Both the position numbers and the translations under genes were made by a program. The notes under the pieces were generated by a model. That model did no database searches. It was given only the letters and a program-made list of their open reading frames with translations, and had not been told where the DNA came from. Shown in pieces: positions 41,808 through 51,310 of a DNA stretch of 64,000 nt (the stretch's first letter is position 1; every line of letters begins with the position of its first letter). Source of the stretch: Bacteroidaceae bacterium (GTDB lineage: Bacteria; Bacteroidota; Bacteroidia; Bacteroidales; Bacteroidaceae); NCBI GenBank assembly GCA_017427065.1, contig JAFRTL010000016.1, positions 248,001-312,000 on the forward strand, in the 5' to 3' direction.

Positions 41808-43610
41808 ATGAAACGTACGATCTTATTACTTATTTCGCTGTTAGCAGTTATTTGTCTACGTGCGGAAGTGCGTGAAGTACCTCTGTTGCAGAATGTCTTT
41901 GCACGTCAGAGTGTTTCACTGAACGGCAAGTGGAACTATATCGTTGATCCGTTTGACAATGGTTACTACGACTATCGTTTGCGACCAATGGATCGAGGTG
42001 GATTTGGTGATAACCGAAAGCCCAGTAATCCGCAGGAACTGGTGGAGTATAATTTCGATACCTCTCCTATTATGGATATCCCATCTGATTGGAACACAAA
42101 GGACGAACAACTCTTCTTCTACGAGGGCTCAGTGTGGTTCAAGCGTGACTTTACCTACCATCAGGAGGAGGGGAAACGTGCCATCCTGTATTTCGGTGCG
42201 GTAAACTACCTGTCGATGGTGTGGGTGAACGGTCAGAAAGTGGGCGAGCATATCGGTGGATTCACGCCTTTCAATTTTGATGTGACGGATGTGTTGAAGG
42301 AAGGCGACAACTTTGTGGTGGTGCGTGTGAACAATAAGCGCGATCAGGACAATGTACCTACACTCAACTTCGATTGGTGGAACTACGGTGGTATCACGCG
42401 TGATGTGATGTTGGTACAAGTGCCCGAAACCTATATTGAAGATTATTATGTGCAACTGGCCAAGGGTGATGCCACAACCATTGAAGGGTGGGTAAAACTG
42501 AACCGTCCAATTTTAGGAGGAAGGGTCACTGTGGAGATTCCTGAACTGAAAATCAGTCAGACAGTGCACACTGATGCCGAAGGTCGTGGATCTTTCTCTG
42601 TGAAGGCAAAGCCCCAGTTGTGGACGCCAGAGAATCCTAAACTCTATCAGGTGACCGTGGATATGGGAACTGAACGATTCAGTGATGAGGTTGGTTTCCG
42701 TACCATCGAGACGCGTGGAAAGGAAATCCTGCTCAATGGGAAACCCATATTCCTGCGCGGTGTGAGCATCCATGAGGAAGCACCATTCCGTCAGGGACGA
42801 GCCTGGACCACAGAAGATGCCCATACCTTGCTAACTTGGGCGAAAGAGCTGGGATGCAACTATGTACGTCTGGCACACTATCCGCACAATGAGCGTATGG
42901 TGCGTGAGGCAGAACGTATGGGCATCATGGTATGGAGTGAGATTCCTGTGTATTGGACCATCTCATGGGAGAACCAAGCTACGTACGACAATGCCCAGCG
43001 CCAGCTCACGGACATGATCACACGCGACAAGAATCGTTGTGCCATCATCATCTGGAGCATTGCCAACGAGACTCCTCACAGCGATGCACGCGATAAGTTC
43101 CTAAGCAGTCTGTCCAAGCATGCCCGTACGCTGGATAACGTACGACTCATCAGTATGGCGATGGAAGTCACCTCGGCACAGAACTACCATAACCGTTTGA
43201 ACGACAATATGAACGAGTTTGTGGATGTGGTGAGCTTCAACGAGTACATCGGTTGGTACCGTGATGTGAATGATGCCTTGAAGATGACCTGGGAAATTCC
43301 ATACAACAAACCGGTGATCATCAGCGAGTTCGGCGGTGGTGCCTTGGCTGGCTATCATGGCGATGTCAACCAGCGCTTCACGGAGGAGTTTCAGGAGAAT
43401 GTCTATAAAAACAACATCGTGATGTTCGAGAAAATCGATGGACTTGCAGGCACTTCCCCTTGGATTCTGATGGACTTCCGTTCCCCTCGTCGTCAACTTA
43501 ATGGTATCCAGGACTTCTTCAATCGCAAGGGCCTGATCTCCAGTTGGGGTGAGAAGAAGAAAGCCTTTTACATCATGCAAGAATGGTATCGGAAGAAAGG
43601 GGCGAAGTAA
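41808..43610 (+). CDS. Family GH2 glycoside hydrolase, probable beta-glucuronidase
   Basis: An exported 600-residue enzyme (signal peptide MKRTILLLISLL..., cleavage near residue 20) with sugar-binding, immunoglobulin-like and TIM-barrel domains. Acid/base E421 lies in WSIANETP and the nucleophile E507 in ISEFGGG. N572-R-K574 in FFNRKGL matches the NxK motif that binds the carboxylate in beta-glucuronidases, so a glucuronide or uronide substrate is likely rather than galactoside. I start at 41808; the open frame upstream lies in repeats. Its stop codon directly abuts the stop of the convergent PorT gene. Confidence 0.87.
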   Translation: MKRTILLLISLLAVICLRAEVREVPLLQNVFARQSVSLNGKWNYIVDPFDNGYYDYRLRPMDRGGFGDNRKPSNPQELVEYNFDTSPIMDIPSDWNTKDEQLFFYEGSVWFKRDFTYHQEEGKRAILYFGAVNYLSMVWVNGQKVGEHIGGFTPFNFDVTDVLKEGDNFVVVRVNNKRDQDNVPTLNFDWWNYGGITRDVMLVQVPETYIEDYYVQLAKGDATTIEGWVKLNRPILGGRVTVEIPELKISQTVHTDAEGRGSFSVKAKPQLWTPENPKLYQVTVDMGTERFSDEVGFRTIETRGKEILLNGKPIFLRGVSIHEEAPFRQGRAWTTEDAHTLLTWAKELGCNYVRLAHYPHNERMVREAERMGIMVWSEIPVYWTISWENQATYDNAQRQLTDMITRDKNRCAIIIWSIANETPHSDARDKFLSSLSKHARTLDNVRLISMAMEVTSAQNYHNRLNDNMNEFVDVVSFNEYIGWYRDVNDALKMTWEIPYNKPVIISEFGGGALAGYHGDVNQRFTEEFQENVYKNNIVMFEKIDGLAGTSPWILMDFRSPRRQLNGIQDFFNRKGLISSWGEKKKAFYIMQEWYRKKGAK

Positions 43611-43617
43611 TTACTTC
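43604..43617. other. Palindrome across two abutting stop codons
   Basis: GAAGTAATTACTTC is a perfect 14-base palindrome. Its centre is the junction between the TAA of the GH2 gene and the TAA of the PorT gene on the other strand, so the convergent genes have no spacer at all. Confidence 0.75.
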
Positions 43618-44300
43618 TTCAAATCAAAGAGATAAGTGGCTTTGATGCCAATGCCGCTATTGGCTGAGCGGGAGAAATAGTCGCGTTTGGTGTTGCCAAA
43701 GACATCGCCCAAGCCGTAGTAGTAACGCCCTTCCACAAGGAAGTTGCCAATACCCGTGTGGAACTCGAAGCCTGCACCGCCGATAATGCCATAATCAAAT
43801 TTGTGTTCTACCTCCAGTACATGCTGCTCTTGGTGGTAACGGTAATTTTCCCAATCGCCATCAATACTGCTACTGTCGCTAAGGTAGTAGCTGAACTGTG
43901 GCCCTGCATGGATGAAGAACTTCAAGAAACCATTCTCCTTGCCAAATCCAATATGTGCCATGATAGGAAGCTCTACGTAGCGCAGTTTTCGTGTGTATTG
44001 TAACTCTGGATAGTCCTCGTAGAACTCATCCCAACCGCGTTGCACAAGGTTGGCTTCTGCCTGAATACCACAAAGCATACCAAACCAGCGTTCGGAGATA
44101 TAACGTACGGTAATACCATAGGCAGGTCCCATAAGGTTCTTCTGCTTCACCTTGGGGGAGAATGTCACACTGCTCATCTGCACACCACCGTTCACGCCAA
44201 TAGCGAGGTTATGACGCTGGTCGCCTACCTGTGCCTGGACCATCAACGTTGTTGCCAAGCATAGGAACAGAGTGAGGAGATATCGGGTAGCTGACGTCAT
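43611..44300 (-). CDS. PorT-family outer-membrane beta-barrel protein
   Basis: A 229-residue protein with a signal peptide (to about residue 23, VQA-Q) and the OMP_b-brl_2/PorT pattern of eight or so amphipathic strands, for example FGMLCGIQAEANLVQRGW and LRYVELPIMAHIGF. PorT-like barrels of this type are common in Bacteroidetes; most have no known role. It starts three bases after the stop of the LysM protein gene and is surely co-transcribed with it. Confidence 0.85.
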   Translation of the reverse strand: MTSATRYLLTLFLCLATTLMVQAQVGDQRHNLAIGVNGGVQMSSVTFSPKVKQKNLMGPAYGITVRYISERWFGMLCGIQAEANLVQRGWDEFYEDYPELQYTRKLRYVELPIMAHIGFGKENGFLKFFIHAGPQFSYYLSDSSSIDGDWENYRYHQEQHVLEVEHKFDYGIIGGAGFEFHTGIGNFLVEGRYYYGLGDVFGNTKRDYFSRSANSGIGIKATYLFDLKK

Positions 44301-44303
44301 AAA

Positions 44304-46085
44304 TCAATCAAAGTCGAGCTTGATAAGTTCGTTGTTACGGGTGAAGTGTACGAAGAACACTTTCTTGTTGATGAAACCGCCCCAGTTGTTCACACGTTCG
44401 TACTTGAAGCCTGTCTGTATGGGTCGTGCCAACAACTGACTCTGGTTCTGATCAAAGGCCGTGCCATAAAGCCACATGCCCTTGAGGAAGAAGAAGCCAG
44501 TGTCGAAGCCCAACATACCATATTTAGGATAACGGTCTTCCATCTCCTTTCCATACCAACGACGGAACTTCGAAATGAACTGCTTGGGTTCTTCCATCAG
44601 GTTGTTGGTATAGAAGGAACTATAGAAATAGGTGTCGAGCTCGAAGAACGATTCCAGGAAGTCGTTGGTGTAGGTCTGCCATTCAGGATAACCGAAGAGG
44701 TGAATATTGTCGATGCCTTGGGTGACATTGAGGATGGAGTCGCGTACCACCATCGTGAGTTGGGGAATAGACCTGATAAGGGCGGTATTGCTTCCACTGG
44801 TAGGAACAAAGATATTGTCCTTATCCTTTCTCAGAGAACCTTTCATGGCTTCGTAGCCTTCTGATTCGCTCAGAGTAGTGCTAGGAACATTCCTACGTTG
44901 CAGATCTTCACGGAATCCCTTGATGAAATCAGCCTTGTCATTTTCTCTGCTCTCAATAAAAATGACATGGGCATTGGGGAACTGACGGGCAAAGTGGTCG
45001 TACACCTCTGAATAGAAGTATGACTGTGGGGTATTCACCTGATAGACCTGTGGGTTGTTGTACACCGTATTGTCGCGTGAAGTGAACGGAATCACCAAAC
45101 GGATGTTGTTCTCTTGAGCGAAATTGGCCAATGGTTCTATCTGCTCAGTATGCATCGGGCCAAAGATGATGTTCATGTCCTTCATTTCTGACTTTGTCAG
45201 CAAGGTCTTCATTTCATCTGCCGTACTGCCTGAGTTGTAGGTATGCAGGTCAATGTTGGCTCCTGTACCCTTGAGGCTATCCATAGCCAACAGGAAGCCC
45301 TGATAGTATTCCAACATGCGCTTGGTCTCTGTGGTGGCATTCCCGTCTTTCAGGAAGGGGAGGATAAGCGCAGCTTTGATGGAGTGCAGTTTCTTGGCTA
45401 CCTCCGTATTAGCTTGGAAAAGTTCTTTGTCGGTTGGCTCCTTCACTTCTTGCTTCACCTCTTCCTTATGGTAAGGGATAGCCAGGAAAGAGTTCTTCTT
45501 CAACTTGCGGGCATCTTTCAGGTCGGAGTTGGCCGACAATAGTTCTTCTTCTGTGATGCCATACTGACGGGCAATGCTATAGATGGTTTCTCCACTCTTT
45601 ACTTTGTGCATTTCCCTGACTGCAGGTCTCACTGCCTGTGGGATTTCCTGCTCCTGAGGTTGCTGCTCTGGTTGAAGGGCCGTCTTCTCGTTGGATTCAG
45701 GAATACGAATCACTTGACCAGCCTTGAAGTTGGTGGCACTCAGACCAGGGTTGGCATCCATGATGGCACGTACAGTGACCTTGTAGTTCACTGACAGACG
45801 ATAGAGTGTCTCCCCACTGATGATGGTGTGGAACGAACCGCCCTGCTGGTTGGATGGACGACGTGGGATGCGCAACTGCTTACCCTCTATAATAGTGGTA
45901 TCACTGCCTGGATTCAGCTTCACTATGTCATCGATGGATACGCCATACATGCTGGAGATGGAAGTCAGCGTCTGACCTTTCTCGATGGTGTGCATGATGT
46001 ACGACTGGTTTTCCTGTGCCTGTACGCCCAAGCTCACCATCAAAGTAAGCAGCAGCGAACCTAATATCTTTTTCAAAGTCTTCAT
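44304..46085 (-). CDS. LysM-repeat protein with periplasmic-binding-like domain
   Basis: A 593-residue exported protein: signal peptide (VQA-Q at about 23), three LysM peptidoglycan-binding repeats (about 30-73, 83-127 and 160-205, each with a T..SI/YRL..Y pattern), then a domain related to periplasmic ligand-binding proteins (about 235-590, starting AALILPFLKDG). The build is like LpoA-type and receptor-ligand-region proteins, which link peptidoglycan to penicillin-binding proteins, but for Bacteroidetes no role is proven. Promoter just upstream. Confidence 0.88.
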   Translation of the reverse strand: MKTLKKILGSLLLTLMVSLGVQAQENQSYIMHTIEKGQTLTSISSMYGVSIDDIVKLNPGSDTTIIEGKQLRIPRRPSNQQGGSFHTIISGETLYRLSVNYKVTVRAIMDANPGLSATNFKAGQVIRIPESNEKTALQPEQQPQEQEIPQAVRPAVREMHKVKSGETIYSIARQYGITEEELLSANSDLKDARKLKKNSFLAIPYHKEEVKQEVKEPTDKELFQANTEVAKKLHSIKAALILPFLKDGNATTETKRMLEYYQGFLLAMDSLKGTGANIDLHTYNSGSTADEMKTLLTKSEMKDMNIIFGPMHTEQIEPLANFAQENNIRLVIPFTSRDNTVYNNPQVYQVNTPQSYFYSEVYDHFARQFPNAHVIFIESRENDKADFIKGFREDLQRRNVPSTTLSESEGYEAMKGSLRKDKDNIFVPTSGSNTALIRSIPQLTMVVRDSILNVTQGIDNIHLFGYPEWQTYTNDFLESFFELDTYFYSSFYTNNLMEEPKQFISKFRRWYGKEMEDRYPKYGMLGFDTGFFFLKGMWLYGTAFDQNQSQLLARPIQTGFKYERVNNWGGFINKKVFFVHFTRNNELIKLDFD

Positions 46086-46111
46086 TTTTTTCTGATAATC
46101 TTAAGTTGATG

Positions 46112-46142
46112 CAAAATTACGTCATTATTTCCAAACTTTCAA
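46112..46142 (-). promoter_or_regulatory. Promoter of the LysM/PorT operon
   Basis: On the - strand TTG (46140-46142), 20 bases, TAATTTTG (46112-46119), 26 bases before the ATG. Confidence 0.62.
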
Positions 46143-46170
46143 TTATGTGCCTATGTTTTTTGCATAAGGG

Positions 46171-46201
46171 TTGTGTACAAAGAATAAAATCCGTAAATTT
46201 G
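46171..46201 (+). promoter_or_regulatory. Promoter of uvrA
   Basis: TTG at 46171-46173, 20 bases, TAAATTTG at 46194-46201. The placement shows that translation cannot start at 46171 and supports the ATG at 46225. Confidence 0.68.
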
Positions 46202-46224
46202 CAGTTTCCAATCGAAATGTGAAG

Positions 46225-49053
46225 ATGCAAGACGAAACAGGATATATTCAGGTGTATGGTGCACGCGTACACAATCTGAAAAACATAGATGTGCAGATTC
46301 CTCGTGGAAGCTTGACGGTGATCACTGGACTTAGTGGCAGTGGAAAGTCATCGTTGGCTTTCGATACTATCTTTGCAGAGGGCCAGCGTCGTTACATAGA
46401 GACCTTCTCTGCTTATGCCCGTAATTTTCTGGGAAACCTGGAACGACCCGATGTGGACAAAATCACAGGCCTCAGTCCGGTGATATCCATCGATCAGAAA
46501 ACCACCAATAAGAATCCACGCTCTACCGTAGGTACCACTACTGAGGTGAACGACTACCTGCGACTGCTGTTTGCCAGGGCAGGAGAAGCTTATTCTTACC
46601 TCACGGGAGAGAAAATGGTGAAATATACGGAGGAGCAAATTATTCAGCTTATTCTCAAAGGTTATGAGGGAAAACGTATCTATGTGCTGGCTCCACTGGT
46701 GCAACATCGTAAGGGCCATTATCGCGAACTGTTTGAGAATGTGCGAAAGAAAGGATATCTGCATGTACGTGTGGATGGGGAACTCACGGAGGCCATGCCT
46801 GGCATGAAGTTGGATCGTTACAAGAATCATGACATTGAATTGGTCATCGATCGTCTAATCGTTGGGGAGAAAGATTTGCCTCGCCTGAAGAACAGTGTAG
46901 CTGCTGCCATGAAGCAAGGGGAGGGACTGCTGATGATTCTGAATGCTGAGACAAATGAGATCCGTCATTTCAGTAAGACCTTGATGGATCCAGTAAGCGG
47001 ACTTTCTTACCGTGATCCTGCTCCCCATAATTTCTCTTTCAATTCTCCACAGGGGGCCTGTCCGTGCTGTCGTGGACTGGGTGTGGTGAACCAGATTGAT
47101 GAGCATCTGGTCATTCCTGATGAAACCCTTTCCGTGCGTCAAGGTGCCATTGCTCCGTTGGGAAAATACAGGAACACGTTGATGTTCTGGCAAATCAATG
47201 CTTTGCTGGAGAAATATGATGCTACACTGGATACCCCTGTGAAAGACCTTCCCCATGAGGTGATTCACGAGATTCTTTATGGAAGTGATGAGCGCGTGAA
47301 AATAAATAAGGACTTGATTGGCGCTTCTTCCGACTACTTTGTAACTTACGAAGGACTGGTAAAGTATATCCAGACCTTGCAGGAGAACGATGACTCTGCT
47401 ACGGAGCAGAAATGGGCGGAGCAGTTTGCCACGATGGTGGAATGCCCTGAATGTCATGGTGCCAAGTTGAAAAAAGAGGCCCTCTCTTACCGCATCCACG
47501 ACAAGAATATCCATGAGCTTTCCTGCATGGATGTGGCGGAGCTGTATGAATGGATGCAGCAGGTGGAGCCTCACCTTAGTAACAAGCAGCAACAGATTGC
47601 CACAGAGATTCTGAAGGAAATACGTACCCGACTGAAATTCTTGCTGGATGTAGGACTAGATTATCTCTCCCTCAATCGTGGGTCGGCTACCTTGTCGGGT
47701 GGTGAGAGTCAGCGCATCCGTCTGGCTACACAGATAGGTTCGCAACTGGTGAATGTACTCTATATCCTCGATGAGCCAAGCATAGGCTTGCACCAGAGAG
47801 ATAATCAGAGACTGATCCATTCCTTGAAGGAACTGCGCGACTTGGGTAACACGGTGATTGTGGTGGAGCACGACAAGGAGATGATGTTGGCAGCCGACTA
47901 TATCATTGATATGGGACCAAAGGCTGGCAGACTAGGTGGTGAGGTGATGTTCGAAGGTAATCCTAGGAAGATGCTGCATACGCATACGCTGACCTCGCAA
48001 TACCTGAATGGGGAAAAGAAGATTGAGGTTCCTGAGAAACGCAGGGAAGGAAAGGGAAAAACTATCAAGTTGATAGGTGCTTCTGGTAACAACCTGAAAC
48101 AGGTCACAGTGGAGTTTCCTTTGGGTAAACTCATCTGTGTGACAGGAGTGTCGGGTAGTGGCAAATCCACGCTGATCAACGATACGCTTCAGCCCATTAT
48201 CTCCCAGAAACTGTATCACTCCCTGAAAGCTCCGTTACCTTATGAAGCGATAGAAGGATTGGAATATATAGATAAGGTTGTGAATGTGGACCAGTCGCCA
48301 CTGGGACGTACACCCCGTTCCAATCCTGCTACCTATACAGGTGTGTTCTCTGATATCCGCAACCTGTTCGTAGGACTGCCAGAAGCGAAGATACGAGGCT
48401 ATAAGCCTGGACGCTTCTCCTTCAACGTGAAGGGTGGACGATGTGAGGTTTGTCAGGGAAATGGCTACAAGACCATAGAGATGAACTTCCTGCCCGATGT
48501 GTATGTGCCTTGTGAGGAGTGTCATGGCAAGCGTTACAACCGTGAGACATTGGAAGTGCGCTTCAAGAGCAAGAGCATTGCCGATGTACTGGACATGACC
48601 ATCAATCAGGCTGTGGAATTCTTCGAGCATGTACCAGCCATCCTGAATAAGATTAAGGTGATTCAGGACGTTGGACTTGGTTATGTGAAGTTGGGGCAAC
48701 CTTCCACAACACTGAGTGGTGGTGAGAGTCAGCGCGTAAAGTTGGCTACAGAGCTCTCGAAGCGTGATACAGGTAAGACGCTCTACATCCTAGATGAGCC
48801 AACCACAGGCCTCCATTTTGAGGATATACGCGTACTAATGAACGTACTTAATCGATTGGTGGACAAGGGTAACACAGTGATTGTGATAGAGCATAATCTG
48901 GATGTCATCAAAATGGCAGATCATATTATCGATATGGGACCCGAAGGTGGTCGTGGCGGAGGATTGGTACTTTCTACAGGTACCCCTGAGGAGGTTGCCA
49001 TGAGTGATAAAGGTTTTACTCCACAATATCTACGAGAAGAATTAGGTCTCTGA
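46225..49053 (+). CDS. uvrA: Excinuclease ABC subunit A
   Basis: DNA damage recognition ATPase of nucleotide excision repair, 942 residues, normal length. The first ATPase has Walker [10 protein letters not shown] near 34 and signature LSGGESQRI near 490; the second has GVSGSGKST near 640 and LSGGESQRV near 830. Zinc modules are CPCCRG with CPECHG, and CEVCQG with CEECHG near 740-765. The [13 protein letters not shown] start is canonical. I use the ATG at 46225, since the longer frame reaches into the promoter. Bacteroidetes often carry two UvrA paralogs; this one has the full UV-damage-type architecture. Confidence 0.97.
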   Translation: MQDETGYIQVYGARVHNLKNIDVQIPRGSLTVITGLSGSGKSSLAFDTIFAEGQRRYIETFSAYARNFLGNLERPDVDKITGLSPVISIDQKTTNKNPRSTVGTTTEVNDYLRLLFARAGEAYSYLTGEKMVKYTEEQIIQLILKGYEGKRIYVLAPLVQHRKGHYRELFENVRKKGYLHVRVDGELTEAMPGMKLDRYKNHDIELVIDRLIVGEKDLPRLKNSVAAAMKQGEGLLMILNAETNEIRHFSKTLMDPVSGLSYRDPAPHNFSFNSPQGACPCCRGLGVVNQIDEHLVIPDETLSVRQGAIAPLGKYRNTLMFWQINALLEKYDATLDTPVKDLPHEVIHEILYGSDERVKINKDLIGASSDYFVTYEGLVKYIQTLQENDDSATEQKWAEQFATMVECPECHGAKLKKEALSYRIHDKNIHELSCMDVAELYEWMQQVEPHLSNKQQQIATEILKEIRTRLKFLLDVGLDYLSLNRGSATLSGGESQRIRLATQIGSQLVNVLYILDEPSIGLHQRDNQRLIHSLKELRDLGNTVIVVEHDKEMMLAADYIIDMGPKAGRLGGEVMFEGNPRKMLHTHTLTSQYLNGEKKIEVPEKRREGKGKTIKLIGASGNNLKQVTVEFPLGKLICVTGVSGSGKSTLINDTLQPIISQKLYHSLKAPLPYEAIEGLEYIDKVVNVDQSPLGRTPRSNPATYTGVFSDIRNLFVGLPEAKIRGYKPGRFSFNVKGGRCEVCQGNGYKTIEMNFLPDVYVPCEECHGKRYNRETLEVRFKSKSIADVLDMTINQAVEFFEHVPAILNKIKVIQDVGLGYVKLGQPSTTLSGGESQRVKLATELSKRDTGKTLYILDEPTTGLHFEDIRVLMNVLNRLVDKGNTVIVIEHNLDVIKMADHIIDMGPEGGRGGGLVLSTGTPEEVAMSDKGFTPQYLREELGL

Positions 49054-49056
49054 TGA

Positions 49057-49086
49057 TTGCTAAATGGATAAAAACTTTTATCTTTG
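49057..49086 (+). promoter_or_regulatory. Promoter of the peptide transporter gene
   Basis: TTG at 49057-49059, 19 bases, TATCTTTG at 49079-49086; ATG 42 bases downstream. Confidence 0.68.
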
Positions 49087-49128
49087 CGGATAATATTGAA
49101 ATATTAATAACTTAAATAACTTAAATCT

Positions 49129-50685
49129 ATGTTTGAAGGACAACCGAAAGGTCTATGGGCTTTAGCCTTGGCCAATACAGGAGAGCGATTCGGCTACTAT
49201 ACGATGATAGCTGTGTTCGCTCTGTTTTTGAGAGCTAATTTCGGATTAAGTGCAGGTGTAGCTGGAACCATTTACAGTTCGTTCCTGATGTTCGTTTACT
49301 TCTTTCCACTCATAGGTGGTATGCTGGCAGATAAGTTCGGCTTTGGAAAGATGGTAACCACAGGTATCATTGTCATGTTCTTGGGCTATTTGTTGCTTTC
49401 CATCCCATTGGGTGGTGTGAATCCTGCTACTGGAAAGACCGATATGGTAGCTATGGTTGCTATGATTGCCGCTTTGCTTGCCATTGGTTTTGGTACAGGA
49501 CTCTTTAAGGGTAACCTGCAGGTAATGGTGGGTAACTTGTATGATGATCCTGCCTATGCTGCCAAGCGAGATGCTGGTTTCTCTCTGTTCTATATGGCTA
49601 TCAATATCGGTGCATTGTTTGCTCCTACTGCTGCCATCAAGATTAAGGACTGGGCAGAGAACTCTCTTGGTTACAGTGGCAATGATGCTTATCATTTCTC
49701 ATTTGCTGTGGCCTGCGTTTCATTGATCGTATCTATTGCCATTTACTATATCTTCCGTTCTACCTTCCGTCATACAGAGGGTGGAAAAAGAGCTGTGGCT
49801 GCCCAAGTATCCAATGAACCTGAACTGACTCCTAAGGAGACTAAAGATCGCATTGTGGCTTTGTGTCTAGTTTATGCTGTGGTTGTTTTCTTCTGGATGG
49901 CATTCCATCAGAATGGTCTTTCCCTGACTTATTTCGCTAATGAGTTCACGGCTCAGTCTTCCAGTGGACTGGAGAGCATGGCTTTTGATGTGATTAATCT
50001 GGTGATGATTATCCTGATAGTTTATGCAGGTTTCTCACTCTATGAAGCTAAGACGGCTCAGAAGAAGCTTATCTCTGGGGTAGTGATTGCGTTTGCAGTA
50101 GCTGTGCTGTGCTGGAAATATGTGAACCTCAGCGGTAGTGTTGATGTAAGTGCTCCTATTTTCCAGCAGTTCAATCCGTTCTATGTAGTGGCTTTGACGC
50201 CTGTGAGCATGGCTCTTTTTGGCTATCTGGGACGTAAGGGTAAGGAACCTACTGCTCCTCGCAAGATTGCCTATGGTATGCTTGTGGCTGCCTTGGCCTA
50301 CTGTGTGATGGCTGCCTTCTGTGTTGGTCTGCCTAAGCCTCAGACGGAGATTGGTGCAGATGGTATCATGGTAGCTAAGCACGTGGCTGATGTGACTCCT
50401 AACTTGCTGATTGGTACTTACTTGATTCTGACCTTTGCAGAGTTGCTGCTCAGCCCTATGGGTATTTCCTTTGTAACAAAGGTGGCTCCTCCTAAATATA
50501 AAGGTATGATGATGGGTGGCTGGTTTGTAGCGACTGCTATTGGTAACCAGTTGGTAATGGTAGGTGGCCTGTTGTGGGGTCCGCTGCCACTCTGGGCCGT
50601 TTGGAGTGTGTTCATTGCCCTCTGTCTCCTCTCCGCTCTCTTTATGTTTGTGATGATGAAGCGGTTGGAGAAAGTAGCGAGGTGA
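49129..50685 (+). CDS. POT-family peptide transporter
   Basis: A 518-residue MFS transporter of the proton-dependent oligopeptide family with about 12-14 helices. The start MFEGQPKGLWALALANTGERFGYY is the first helix with the family E-x-x-E-R motif region, but the first Glu is Asn here (N16; E19 and R20 are kept). GTGLFKGNLQVMVGNLY near 124-140 and FSLFYMAINIGALFAP near 150-165 are the PTR2 signatures. It would import di- or tripeptides. The missing first Glu may change proton coupling. Single gene with promoter and terminator. Confidence 0.92.
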   Translation: MFEGQPKGLWALALANTGERFGYYTMIAVFALFLRANFGLSAGVAGTIYSSFLMFVYFFPLIGGMLADKFGFGKMVTTGIIVMFLGYLLLSIPLGGVNPATGKTDMVAMVAMIAALLAIGFGTGLFKGNLQVMVGNLYDDPAYAAKRDAGFSLFYMAINIGALFAPTAAIKIKDWAENSLGYSGNDAYHFSFAVACVSLIVSIAIYYIFRSTFRHTEGGKRAVAAQVSNEPELTPKETKDRIVALCLVYAVVVFFWMAFHQNGLSLTYFANEFTAQSSSGLESMAFDVINLVMIILIVYAGFSLYEAKTAQKKLISGVVIAFAVAVLCWKYVNLSGSVDVSAPIFQQFNPFYVVALTPVSMALFGYLGRKGKEPTAPRKIAYGMLVAALAYCVMAAFCVGLPKPQTEIGADGIMVAKHVADVTPNLLIGTYLILTFAELLLSPMGISFVTKVAPPKYKGMMMGGWFVATAIGNQLVMVGGLLWGPLPLWAVWSVFIALCLLSALFMFVMMKRLEKVAR

Positions 50686-50686
50686 A

Positions 50687-50712
50687 ATTGAGAATTGAGA
50701 ATTAAGAATTAA
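50687..50712. repeat. ATTGAGA heptamer array before a terminator
   Basis: Three to four units (ATTGAGA, ATTGAGA, ATTAAGA, ATTAAGG) directly after the transporter stop and running into the terminator stem. Confidence 0.75.
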
Positions 50713-50748
50713 GGCTGCGCTATCGTTTTACTTGGCGCAGCCTTTTTT
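50711..50748 (+). terminator. Rho-independent terminator of the peptide transporter gene
   Basis: AAGGCTGCGC (50711-50720) pairs perfectly with GCGCAGCCTT (50735-50744), followed by six T. Confidence 0.88.
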
Positions 50749-50764
50749 AGAAATACATACAACT

Positions 50765-51277
50765 ATGCTAACCATACGCAAAGCCACGCTTGAAGACTGT
50801 CAACTGATTCATGAGTTGGCGGAACAAATCTTTCCTGAAACCTATAAGGAAATTCTGTCACCAGAACAAAATGACTATATGATGGATTGGATGTACTCCT
50901 TAGAAAATCTGCACAAGCAGATGACGGAGGAGGGACATGTCTATCAGATTGCTTTTCAGGAGGATCGCCCTATAGGTTATGTGTCTGTACAGCCACAAGG
51001 AAAGAACGAGGAAGGCGTGGACACGTTCCACTTGCAGAAAATCTATGTGCTGCCTTCGGAGCAAGGCACTGGCGCAGGAAAATTTCTTTTCAACCATGCC
51101 ATCCGTTATATTAAGGAAGTGCATCCAGGCCCTTGTCTGATGGAACTGAATGTGAATCGGAACAACAATGCCTTGAGTTTCTATGAGCATCTGGGGATGC
51201 GAAAACTACGCCAAGGTGATTTCCCCATCGGACATGGTTACTACATGAATGATTACATCATGGGGTTGGAATTATAA
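50765..51277 (+). CDS. GNAT family N-acetyltransferase
   Basis: A 170-residue acetyltransferase: motif D/A core YVLPSEQGTGAGKFLF near 98-113 with the Q/RxxGxG/A acetyl-CoA loop, and NVNRNNNALSFYEHLGM near 131-147 as the second signature. Substrate unknown. I start at 50765; an upstream in-frame start would lie in the terminator of the previous gene. Confidence 0.9.
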   Translation: MLTIRKATLEDCQLIHELAEQIFPETYKEILSPEQNDYMMDWMYSLENLHKQMTEEGHVYQIAFQEDRPIGYVSVQPQGKNEEGVDTFHLQKIYVLPSEQGTGAGKFLFNHAIRYIKEVHPGPCLMELNVNRNNNALSFYEHLGMRKLRQGDFPIGHGYYMNDYIMGLEL

Positions 51278-51287
51278 CAACCAAGAT

Positions 51288-51310
51288 CCCTCTCCTAAGA
51301 TAGGAGAGGG
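51288..51310. terminator. Perfect hairpin between convergent genes
   Basis: CCCTCTCCTA (51288-51297), loop AGA, TAGGAGAGGG (51301-51310). No T run on either side, so it may block transcription from both genes or stabilise their ends rather than act as a classic terminator. Confidence 0.55.

Noticed and set aside
46171-46224. Longer N-terminus for UvrA
   Set aside because: The extra 18 codons overlap the promoter boxes at 46171-46201 and are not seen in UvrA proteins.
46855-47592. 245-codon open frame on the - strand
   Set aside because: Lies wholly within uvrA, whose zinc and ATPase motifs are certain.
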